From: Nitrososphaerota archaeon | GTDB taxonomy: Archaea > Thermoproteota > Nitrososphaeria > Nitrososphaerales > Gagatemarchaeaceae | Assembly: GCA_028867035.1 (NCBI GenBank) | Contig: JAGWHB010000002.1 | Span: 86,852-150,851, forward strand | Direction of reading: 5' to 3' | DNA: 64,000 bases | Shown here: positions 1 through 7,883 of the stretch, piece by piece | Position numbering within the stretch: position 1 is the first letter of the stretch | Layout of the letters: the number at the start of each line of letters is the position of its first letter | Notes under the pieces: generated by a model | The model's input: only the letters and a program-made list of their open reading frames with translations | Told to the model about the DNA's origin: nothing | The model's database searches: none | Translations under genes and position numbers: made by a program

Positions 1-2011
1 CTGTAAGCTCTGTTACGAGCTTCTCGGGGTTCGCTACAGTTGCGCTGCCGCCGACATACCAATGCTTGTCAACTCCAGTATATTTCTTCGACAGGACTCT
101 GAGGAGGGCGAGGAAGTGGGCCAACAGATTCCCTTGCGTCCCAGTCAGAGTATGGACCTCGTCAAAGACCACTAACCTAGGAGAGGTGTGAGTCCGCGCT
201 ACCTGCCCTAGCTGGGTCCCACAGGCCTGGCATTCCTGGCTGTCGCCCTTCTGGTCCTTCAAACAGAGCGGATAGAATTGTCCGCACTTCGGGCATTTCT
301 TGGCTGGCGCGCCCACCATGACATGGCTGTAAACGTTGTAGCTGATTGCGTTGACTAGCTTATCGGGCGTGCCGACGACGACGTTCGGGCAAAAGCGCTG
401 GGTTTCGTCATTACTCAGGTAGAGGTATGAGAGCTCTGTCCCGCATCTTGAGCACACTGGGACGATTCTTCTCTCTGAAGGCTTCTTGGCGATCATGTCT
501 CCAGCCCCGCAGTTGGGACACTTCTCGATAATCCCAATCGGGTCCCCTTCCCTCGTATTCCAGGGAGACAAGCTCTTGACCGCCGCCTGCCTGTCGCTAT
601 CGTCGTCCCTTCCCATGTATAGCCCTAAGGTAGTGGGAAGGCCGTGCTTGCCCAGGTGATAGAAGAACCCGATCATTTCGCTGAACTGTTGAGAGTTGAG
701 TGCCCTAGTTGGAAAGGAAAGGAAGCTGGTCGTGCCGTTCGTTCCGTCGGGTAAGATACACATGAGAGCGGCGTCGACGTAGAACACCAAGGACTTCCCA
801 CTGCCTGTCGGAGCTTTGAGGACGAAAGGCCTAGAATCTCCGTGGATCAGGCCCTTCAGGAAGTATTGAATCGCATCCCATTGGAACTTGTAAAGTCGCT
901 CAATCCTGCCGGGATTGGTCTCGGCCAACGCCTGAAGTACAGCGTGCAGCCTAGGGAGCCAGTTCGCCTTAACATAGGCCCTTTCCATATCATCGAGAAG
1001 ATAGAGATTGTTGAAAACCGAGCTTTGTGACTGGGTAAGCTGGACCAAGTTGACGTCCATGGAGATCGCTTCTTGCCTATGGTGGTCAGAGATTATCAGA
1101 GGCGACGAATAGATCAGTCTTGGCTCGATCTTCGACAAGGTCGGATAGGTGTTGACGTTTGCAGAAAGCTGAGTCCGTTTCTGGTTACCTAGTGCAATCT
1201 TCTCGTCGCGTGGATTCGGCGGAACTATTTCCCCGCCGCCAGAGACCTTGGTCAAGGTCCTCCCTGCGAACAAGGCTCGTTTTACCACCTCGGTAGGTCT
1301 GAACGGGTATCTGGCGTCAAGCGTCTCCGACCTTGTTTCGTTCACGACGCTGACTCTAAGCCGAAAGAACCCGGGCCGAACCATGGTGGCCGACACCTCC
1401 ACTTTGATTTTCAGTGCGGCCCACCCGATGGTGACTTTGACTTTCTCCTTCGCCTTTGTATCTTCAATGGTTTCAGGGTCCTCCGCGCCGTCAGGTAGAT
1501 TGAAGGGAATGGAGGTTGCTCCACCGTTCTCGGTGGCCTGGAGTAGTCTGCTCAATTTGTATGGGCCGAACGGCACAGTATGGACCACAGGGGCGTCCGG
1601 ACCAGAACGGTACTCTTTTCCACCCATCCAGGCAACCGATGTCGGGGGATGCCATCTCATCCTCCCCCGAACGTCTTGTTTGTAGTGCTGGACTGACCTG
1701 TACCTGACCTGCAAGAATCGGAACTCTCCTTCCACCGTCACTGATGACATGGCTTTGACTAGGAATTCGGTCTGGTGGAAAAAGGGAACAGTTATGCTCC
1801 TGTTCTGATTCCTCATGTTGGAGCCGTAATCTCTTGGGAAGATTGCGCCCACAAGGCCGACGTCATCGAGCGGTCTCCTATCACTATAGATCAAATCGGC
1901 TATCCCCTCTTCGGTTACAGAATCGAGGACCTCCTGAATGGACCCCGCCAACTGAGAAGATTGATGCGCTGTGTGCTCCCTGGCCACAGCCAGTGATTCC
2001 TTGAAGGTCAT
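1..2011 (-). CDS. DEVH-box superfamily 2 helicase with two zinc modules (partial, runs off left edge)
   Basis: This is the N-terminal 670 or so codons of a large helicase whose rest lies left of the window. An ATG at 2011 is followed by an unrecognised N-terminal domain. The motor then starts with Walker A APTGSGKS (near 800), the DEVH box (near 165) and a motif III of type GGSATVANP. Between motifs I and II sit two zinc-binding stretches, CPNCG..CSRCG (about 460-530) and CPKCG..CQACG (about 215-300). The SATVANP motif and DEVH box resemble DUF1998-linked YprA/MrfA or DISARM DrmA helicases. The neighbours (C5 methyltransferase, PLD nuclease) make a defence role likely. It is divergent from the 2091 gene. 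Which family it belongs to cannot be decided without the C-terminus. Confidence 0.85.
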   Translation of the reverse strand, partial: MTFKESLAVAREHTAHQSSQLAGSIQEVLDSVTEEGIADLIYSDRRPLDDVGLVGAIFPRDYGSNMRNQNRSITVPFFHQTEFLVKAMSSVTVEGEFRFLQVRYRSVQHYKQDVRGRMRWHPPTSVAWMGGKEYRSGPDAPVVHTVPFGPYKLSRLLQATENGGATSIPFNLPDGAEDPETIEDTKAKEKVKVTIGWAALKIKVEVSATMVRPGFFRLRVSVVNETRSETLDARYPFRPTEVVKRALFAGRTLTKVSGGGEIVPPNPRDEKIALGNQKRTQLSANVNTYPTLSKIEPRLIYSSPLIISDHHRQEAISMDVNLVQLTQSQSSVFNNLYLLDDMERAYVKANWLPRLHAVLQALAETNPGRIERLYKFQWDAIQYFLKGLIHGDSRPFVLKAPTGSGKSLVFYVDAALMCILPDGTNGTTSFLSFPTRALNSQQFSEMIGFFYHLGKHGLPTTLGLYMGRDDDSDRQAAVKSLSPWNTREGDPIGIIEKCPNCGAGDMIAKKPSERRIVPVCSRCGTELSYLYLSNDETQRFCPNVVVGTPDKLVNAISYNVYSHVMVGAPAKKCPKCGQFYPLCLKDQKGDSQECQACGTQLGQVARTHTSPRLVVFDEVHTLTGTQGNLLAHFLALLRVLSKKYTGVDKHWYVGGSATVANPEKLVTELT

Positions 2012-2061
2012 CGAGGAACCCCCCGCCTCCGAACTTGCAAATAAGCAGAGAGGGTAGTTAC

Positions 2062-2070
2062 TTAATTAAT
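2062..2070 (+). promoter_or_regulatory. TATA-like box for the 2091 operon
   Basis: TTAATTAAT is centred about 25 bases before the GTG start at 2091, which predicts a leaderless message. A weaker TTATTTG on the other strand near 2040 would serve the helicase. Confidence 0.5.
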
Positions 2071-2090
2071 AGCCAAGACTGCCTTCAAGT

Positions 2091-3065
2091 GTGCTGGTTA
2101 TTCACGATACCACGCCCCCGGCCGCTGCAGCTATTGCGTTGTCTGAAGACCCTGAGTCATCAATACTTTCCATTTCTTCTCGACCCCCGAGCCCACTAAC
2201 CTACGCGCTTCGAGAAGCCGCTGACCAGATAATCCTATTTCGCACACCGGTACGCAGCGCCTTAGGGTCAATCGAGTGCGCTTCATCGTCGTTCCTCGAA
2301 TACTACACCCGTGGGAGGAGCCTGCCATTTGGAAGAATAACTGCCCTGGAGAGCCTTGGATTGGTGGGGTATCTCGATGGGGAATTGGGAGCCCGATTCG
2401 GTCCAGGCTCTGGTCTGGTCGATCTGTCAGTGCCTCTTCAAGCCGAGATTACTCGGGAGGCGAAGAGAGACGTACGGCGCCTGGTGGTCGCAATGGGGAG
2501 CAGCTCGGTCCCAGTTGACGTGGCGATTTCGGATTTGCTTCTTCGCTTTGGGATCACCAAGGTGAACGTGATTCACATTTCACAAGAAAGCATGGGGCAA
2601 ACACAGTCGCTGGTAAGAATCGAGAGGTCTGTTGTCGGGTTGACGAGCAGGTTCGGCTCCCAAGTGGTTCTCCTGCTCCTTTGTTGCTATCTTGCACGTG
2701 AAAAATCCGTAGCAGATCAGCCAATCCAAGGCGTGAACGTCACCCGCGTCGCACAATGGGCGATGCGATCGGGGCTAGCCGAGTTGCTCCCCGCTCAAAG
2801 GGGAGAGCGGAGAGCCGAATCGGGTCTCGAAGCCGCGCTGAGAAAGAGTGCATATCGGCTAATCGAAGAGGGCCTCTTGACGGTCTACGAAAGGCGAAGG
2901 CCGGGACCGAGGTGGGAGTTCTTTAGGCTCACTAACTTAGGTTATTCGTATGCCCAGGTGCTATTGCAGATGAGTTCCTATCTGCCCGAGGAGCATTGCG
3001 TACGATTGCTCGATGAGGAAGTGATTCAGGCGGCGAAGGAGAGCGCGGGCGAGTATGTTGAATAG
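2091..3065 (+). CDS. Uncharacterised protein of the methyltransferase/Vsr operon
   Basis: A 324-residue protein starting at a GTG that sits where transcription should begin. I do not recognise the family. The C-terminal third (about 200-300) has a basic helical stretch and a KSAYRLIEEGLLTVYERRR segment that looks like a winged helix, so DNA binding is possible. No catalytic motif is seen. It overlaps the downstream cytosine methyltransferase by 11 bases, so the two are probably translationally coupled. It may be a specificity or control component of that restriction system, but this is inference from position alone. Confidence 0.75.
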   Translation: MLVIHDTTPPAAAAIALSEDPESSILSISSRPPSPLTYALREAADQIILFRTPVRSALGSIECASSSFLEYYTRGRSLPFGRITALESLGLVGYLDGELGARFGPGSGLVDLSVPLQAEITREAKRDVRRLVVAMGSSSVPVDVAISDLLLRFGITKVNVIHISQESMGQTQSLVRIERSVVGLTSRFGSQVVLLLLCCYLAREKSVADQPIQGVNVTRVAQWAMRSGLAELLPAQRGERRAESGLEAALRKSAYRLIEEGLLTVYERRRPGPRWEFFRLTNLGYSYAQVLLQMSSYLPEEHCVRLLDEEVIQAAKESAGEYVE

Positions 3066-4119
3066 CACCACGGTTGGCCGCAAGGCTATAAACCGAGTTG
3101 GCGGCGAGAGGGCCGAGTTGTCCGATTGGACCGTCGCGTCCATGTTCTCAGGGGCCGGTGGAATGGACCTCGGGTTCAAGCAGGCTGGCTTCGAAATTGT
3201 CTGGGCGACTGACACAAGCGTTAACGCTTGTAAGACATACGAGCGGAACATAGGAGTCAAGCCAAGAGTCTCTCGAATCGAACGCGTTGAGGATAACGAG
3301 TTCCCGCAGGCCCATGGGTTGATTGCTTGCACGCCATGCGAGGGCTTCAGCTTGATTGGAGAACGGAATCAGCACGATCCGAGGAACTACCTGTACAGGC
3401 ATGTGGTAAGATGTTTGAAACAGACCAAGCCAATGTTCTTTGTTGCTGAAAATGTCCGGGGGCTTGCTCTACTGTACAACAAGAAATTCCTGCGCTTGAT
3501 GCTTCAAGCCTACGATCGGGCCGGGTATGACGTGGTTTGGAATCTGCTGGACGCAAAGGACTACGGGGTTCCGCAGCACAGAGAACGAGTCGTAATAGTC
3601 GGGTTCAGGAAAGACCTCCACATCAGGTACTCTTTCCCCGCCAAGACGCATGGACCCGGGCTGACAAAGTACGCAACATTGAGAGACGCAATAGGGAGGA
3701 TGCGACCAGCGAAACCCGACGAGTATTACAATGGATACAGCAAGGAGGACTGGCCGTTCTTTTACATGTCGAGGAACCGGCGGGCCGACTGGGGTGACTA
3801 CAGCTTCACCATCCAGGCCTGGCAGAGGCACGTCGCGTTGCATCCAAGCAGCCCCCCCATGAAGAAACTACGGAAAGACCACTGGACTTTCACCGCCCCG
3901 AAGTCAAGATATAGGAGGCTTTCGTACAAAGAATGCGCAAAGATTCAGACCTTTCCCCAGGGCTACGAGTTCGTTGGCTCGCTCGAGTCGAAGTACTGGC
4001 AGGTCGGCAACGCGGTCCCGCCCCTGTTGGCAAAGGTCCTGGCGGAGAGCCTTCTTGCACACCTCCCGGCAGAGCCTTCTCCACCTGCAGAGGCAAGTCC
4101 GCCGGTCATTACCATATAG
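3055..4119 (+). CDS. DNA (cytosine-5) methyltransferase
   Basis: It transfers a methyl group from SAM to cytosine C5. The 354 residues hold the ordered motifs: I FSGAGGMDLGF (about 29-39), IV with the catalytic Cys in ACTPCEGFS (about 88-96), VI AENVRG (about 127), VIII QHRER (about 174) and the C-terminal IX/X region ending in VGNAVPP. The motif IV loop reads TPCEGFS instead of the usual PPCQGFS, so the Gln after Cys is replaced by Glu. The start ATG lies inside the end of the preceding gene. Vsr follows after a 127-base gap. The target-recognition region between motifs VIII and IX is short (about 100 residues). Function as a modification enzyme is firm; its restriction partner is not obvious. 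Confidence 0.93.
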   Translation: MLNSTTVGRKAINRVGGERAELSDWTVASMFSGAGGMDLGFKQAGFEIVWATDTSVNACKTYERNIGVKPRVSRIERVEDNEFPQAHGLIACTPCEGFSLIGERNQHDPRNYLYRHVVRCLKQTKPMFFVAENVRGLALLYNKKFLRLMLQAYDRAGYDVVWNLLDAKDYGVPQHRERVVIVGFRKDLHIRYSFPAKTHGPGLTKYATLRDAIGRMRPAKPDEYYNGYSKEDWPFFYMSRNRRADWGDYSFTIQAWQRHVALHPSSPPMKKLRKDHWTFTAPKSRYRRLSYKECAKIQTFPQGYEFVGSLESKYWQVGNAVPPLLAKVLAESLLAHLPAEPSPPAEASPPVITI

Positions 4120-4246
4120 GTGTCGCTGCGGCAGTCACCACAACAGCCATCAGTTCGAACGATCAGCCCACATGTATTGACTTCGGGTCAGCAGGCAGAC
4201 CTTATCGTGCAAGAGGCTTAACAAACAGGTGGAAAGAACAGTGATT

Positions 4247-4690
4247 ATGAAGAAAGGCCTCTTGCGGAGATATGCCACCCCGCCTGTGGGGAAACCGCCG
4301 CCGGCACGGTCGAGGCAAGTTTCCAAGGTAATGTCGTCCAACAAGTCGTCCCAAACGGGACCAGAAATCGTACTGTCCAAGCTGCTTCGAAAGAGGATCC
4401 TGAAGGCCGACCTGCCAGGTCATCCAGACTTCGTATACCCAGCGGCGAAGGTCGCGGTATTTGTTCATGGGTGCTTTTGGCATCGCTGCCCTGTTTGCAG
4501 TCTCCCTCTTCCCAAGACGCACCGGATCTACTGGAAGAGAAAGTTCCAGAGAAATGTCGAGCGCGATGGCTTGAACAGAAGGGAGCTCGAGTCAATAGGA
4601 TGGAAGGTCATTGAGGTTTGGGAGCACGAAGTCAAGCGAGACCCTGTAGCGGTGGCCCGGAAAATCAAGGCCGTGGCAGTTCCTCTTTGA
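4247..4690 (+). CDS. vsr: Very short patch repair (Vsr-type) endonuclease
   Basis: Vsr nicks next to T:G mismatches that arise when 5-methylcytosine deaminates, protecting sites modified by the neighbouring methyltransferase. The sequence has the family core: TGPEIVLSKLLRKR, LPGHPDFVYP with the catalytic Asp, VFVHGCFWHRCPVC (zinc and catalytic region), NVERD and a GWKVIEVWEHE end. The length of 147 residues fits the family. I chose the ATG at 4247 because a TATA-like GCTTAACA lies about 27 bases upstream; a GTG at 4229 is an alternative. Some Vsr-like proteins act as restriction nucleases, so it might instead be the cutting partner of the methyltransferase. Confidence 0.92.
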   Translation: MKKGLLRRYATPPVGKPPPARSRQVSKVMSSNKSSQTGPEIVLSKLLRKRILKADLPGHPDFVYPAAKVAVFVHGCFWHRCPVCSLPLPKTHRIYWKRKFQRNVERDGLNRRELESIGWKVIEVWEHEVKRDPVAVARKIKAVAVPL

Positions 4691-4757
4691 CCCTTTCAAC
4701 ACAACCCTGAATGCTCGGGGAACTCGCTCTTTGGACTTCGTTAAGCAGGTTGCTTCT

Positions 4758-5003
4758 CTACTTGTTCCTCAGCCTGAAGGCTTCCAGTTGCTGCTTCTTG
4801 GACAGGCCTCTGGAACCTATGCTCATTGTCTCGTTACCGTGTCCAGCCTCGGAGTAATGCGCCAGAATGCGCTCTACCGACCTATATCCGCGTCCGCAGT
4901 TCAGGCACCAGAACGGCCTTGTCTTCCCCCAGTCTTCGGCTACCCCGTCCTGACTGGCTGAGATTCGCTTTCCACGAACCCTCCGGGAGTTCGTTTGCTT
5001 CAA
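4758..5003 (-). CDS. Small C2H2 zinc-finger protein at the end of the Mod-Res operon
   Basis: An 81-residue basic protein with one finger of form C-x2-C-x12-H-x5-H (CLNCGRGYRSVERILAHYSEAGH region, residues about 33-55) flanked by Lys/Arg-rich tails. It follows the Res gene by 27 bases on the same strand, so it is probably the third gene of that operon. C2H2 fingers are common in small archaeal DNA-binding proteins. A role as repressor or accessory factor of the restriction system is inference. Confidence 0.7.
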   Translation of the reverse strand: MKQTNSRRVRGKRISASQDGVAEDWGKTRPFWCLNCGRGYRSVERILAHYSEAGHGNETMSIGSRGLSKKQQLEAFRLRNK

Positions 5004-5030
5004 ATTACCTAGGCTCTTCCTATCGCTTTT

Positions 5031-7880
5031 TCAATTGCGTTCAGCCTTCGCCTTCTCCTCATCTCCCAATTCTGAGTTGTAGAGTTTCTCCACGATCGCG
5101 TCGGCCAGGTTTCGGCTGGTACCTTCTGCAAACCTCCAAACTCCAAATCCTCCATGATAATTGATTGCCTCGACCCATCGCTGGGCTCCCGTGATTTTCG
5201 CCCGGTCTTTTTCAGACTCGTATCCCTTTACCTCAAGAATGAGGTTAACCACGTAGCCCTCTTTGTTCGCCACTTTGACGATGTAATCGGGGTAATAGTC
5301 GTGGCGTGCGCCTTCATATTCATATGGAATTGTGAAGTCAAGATGGTCGTTTTTCACGTATGTGAGAACGTGCGGGTTGTTTTCGAAGTCGTAGGCGTAG
5401 GTCTTCTCCCAGTGACTGTCGAGCGCGACATGGCTGACGGGGCTCTTGGTTGTCGCATAGTAGTCCTTGACCGTCCTGAACATGACTTCGCTAGTTGACC
5501 CGGTACTCCTGTACTTTTCTATCACCGGAAGAATGGGAGGCCTCCCTAACTCGGTTTCGGGACGAATCGCAGCCAAGAGCCTAGTTATGATTTCGTCCCT
5601 GTATCTCAACAGCGCCACATCTTCTAGCTCGGCTCCTTTCGCAAGCTCAACCCTCTCCCGAACAAACCTCCATACTATGTCTTTGACCTGGGGGAAAATG
5701 ATGTGCGGTGGCGCCTTGGCGCTCAGCTTTGTCGTGAGCTCGGCAGCGATTTCATACACACTGGTCTGGAGACGGTGAACTGCGTGGAACGAATGCCTGT
5801 CTTGCTGGACTTCTTTGCCGGGGCCTGAACGAGTGGGCTTTCCGAGTTTCATTAGAACTGCTCCCTTCGCCGCGACTTCGGTCGGCTCCTCGGCCGGGTC
5901 AAGACGCAGCTTTGGCAGACTTTCGAGGTCAGCCCTAATCCTGTACCGGACATCAAATACATACCCTTCCACCCTTGGGAACCTAATCTCGAGACCTTTC
6001 CTTTCAGGGAGTGCTCTGACGAGAGTAGGCGGCGTTGCCGGAAGAGGAGTTTTCAACGACCCCTTCTGGACAGGAATCACCTCGAATGGTACCCCATACA
6101 CGTCGACGTACTCTGGGATATCGAGGTTGTCGTAGTCTGTTCTCCGAAGTCCGCGCCCGACTACTTGCTCACAAAGAAGCTGCGAAGTGAAGGCCCGCAA
6201 TCCTAAGATCTGAGTAACGTTGTGTGCATCCCACCCCTCATTTAGCATTGCAACGGAGACTACACACCTAATCTGTTCGCCTGGCTCGCCGATTTTGCCA
6301 ACGGTCGCAACGTATCTTCGCAATCGCTCAGGGGCTGTCTCGGTCTCCGTCGGTTCGACTTGGTTCTCCGCCTCTTCTAGTTTCTTGTTGTCAATCTGAA
6401 GAGTCATCAGTTGTCCTTCCTTGTTCTCGAGTTCTGGGAGCACCTTTCCATTGGTCAAGTGTTTGAAGATTTCGTCGGCAAGGTCGGTGTTGGCACACAC
6501 CACGATCATCGTCGGTGGCACCATCGACCCCCTCTTGTCGAATGCGGCGAAAGTCTCTCTCCACTGAGAGGCCAGTGTCGCAAGTGCGCCTTCCGCGTGT
6601 CTCATGACAGCCTCTGGCTTTGCTTTTCGATGGGTTCCCTCCCTCTCGCCAGGAGGAAGCTCGGACATGATCGACTCCCAGAGTCGGAAATACTTCGGTA
6701 TCGGCCTGCCTGAGTTGTCATCTATCGGGACGCGAGGTATTTTCACAATCCCTGACTCGATCGCGTCCACTAAACCAAAATCGCTTATCAGCCAAGGGAA
6801 TGGCTCGCCCTCCGAGTGCCCAGATCCCTTGATGTAGTATGGGGTAGCTGACATATCCAAGCAAAAGTTGACCTTTCTGGCCATGTTGATTTTGTCGAGG
6901 GCGTTGACCCAGACGGTTGCTTCTTCGGCTTGTTCTTCTCTTTCCTTTCTTTCCGAAGCAGTGAGTCCTTTGAGTTCTAATGCCTCCTGCCTAATTCCGA
7001 GCTCGCGCAGAGGAGGCCTATATGCGTGATGGGCCTCGTCGTTTATCACGAGAATGTTCGTCTTGCTTCCCAAGTCGTGGAGGATTCTGCTAGCAAATGC
7101 TGATGGTGTCTCTTCCCCTCTTCGCACCACTCCGTGGGCCGGATCCTTGTCTTCTGCCAAGGCCTGCCAGTTGACAACCTGATATCTGCCCTGTGTCAGC
7201 ATCGGCAGAAGCGATCTCGGAACCAAATCGAACTCGTCGTAGTAGTTCCCCGGTTTTCCTGGTCTTAGTACTTGGAGACGCTCTTTGATTGTCAGGTTCG
7301 GACAGACGGCAAGGATGGCATCAGAGAACCTCGTGTCCTGCCGGTTCTGGACTTTGTTCAGCACCGACCAGGCGATAAGCATCGCCATAACCACGGTCTT
7401 ACCGCTTCCAGTGGCCATCTTACAGCATAACCTTCGGAGAGGCGCGAACCCCAGGGACACGCTCTCGGCGTCTATCGGATGATCTTGCGGCACCTCGATG
7501 CCTTGCTTGTCAGCCACCGGCGCCTCTGCCAGCCAAATAATGGTCTCCGCCGCCTCCAGCTGACAGAAGAACAGCTTTATTTCCCGGCCTTCCCTTTTCC
7601 AGTACTCAAGAAGCATCCGGGTCGTGCGTGTAACACCGGGGTAATCGTTGGTCCTCCATTTCTTCACCCGGTCCCTGATCCTGTTTACCAGCTTCAGTTC
7701 CATACTGACTTCGGCTGCCCTAGGGCCTACTACGTCCCTAGTCCGAGAAGCAACAAAGTACGAAGCCTGGCGACGGCCCTCTATCAGCTTGGGCAACCCT
7801 TCGCTGAAATCCCAGTGCCGAGTCGGCTCACTGAAAGCGACATTGACAATCGGACGGTCTACGGCATTAGAGGCCGACAT
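5031..7880 (-). CDS. Type III-like restriction subunit (Res), SF2 helicase-nuclease
   Basis: A 949-residue ATP-dependent restriction subunit that cuts unmodified DNA with its Mod partner. Walker A MATGSGKT is near residue 158, the DEAH-type motif DEAHH near 280, and NEGWD plus QVVGRGLRR (motif VI) near 555-575. The C-terminal domain carries a PD-(D/E)xK nuclease: PDYIVKV near 865 and LILEVKG near 882. The start ATG is 4 bases after the Mod stop, so the two are one operon. The architecture and the Mod neighbour match the type III-like Res family often found with PLD proteins. No truncation is visible. Confidence 0.92.
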   Translation of the reverse strand: MSASNAVDRPIVNVAFSEPTRHWDFSEGLPKLIEGRRQASYFVASRTRDVVGPRAAEVSMELKLVNRIRDRVKKWRTNDYPGVTRTTRMLLEYWKREGREIKLFFCQLEAAETIIWLAEAPVADKQGIEVPQDHPIDAESVSLGFAPLRRLCCKMATGSGKTVVMAMLIAWSVLNKVQNRQDTRFSDAILAVCPNLTIKERLQVLRPGKPGNYYDEFDLVPRSLLPMLTQGRYQVVNWQALAEDKDPAHGVVRRGEETPSAFASRILHDLGSKTNILVINDEAHHAYRPPLRELGIRQEALELKGLTASERKEREEQAEEATVWVNALDKINMARKVNFCLDMSATPYYIKGSGHSEGEPFPWLISDFGLVDAIESGIVKIPRVPIDDNSGRPIPKYFRLWESIMSELPPGEREGTHRKAKPEAVMRHAEGALATLASQWRETFAAFDKRGSMVPPTMIVVCANTDLADEIFKHLTNGKVLPELENKEGQLMTLQIDNKKLEEAENQVEPTETETAPERLRRYVATVGKIGEPGEQIRCVVSVAMLNEGWDAHNVTQILGLRAFTSQLLCEQVVGRGLRRTDYDNLDIPEYVDVYGVPFEVIPVQKGSLKTPLPATPPTLVRALPERKGLEIRFPRVEGYVFDVRYRIRADLESLPKLRLDPAEEPTEVAAKGAVLMKLGKPTRSGPGKEVQQDRHSFHAVHRLQTSVYEIAAELTTKLSAKAPPHIIFPQVKDIVWRFVRERVELAKGAELEDVALLRYRDEIITRLLAAIRPETELGRPPILPVIEKYRSTGSTSEVMFRTVKDYYATTKSPVSHVALDSHWEKTYAYDFENNPHVLTYVKNDHLDFTIPYEYEGARHDYYPDYIVKVANKEGYVVNLILEVKGYESEKDRAKITGAQRWVEAINYHGGFGVWRFAEGTSRNLADAIVEKLYNSELGDEEKAKAERN

Positions 7881-7883
7881 TTG

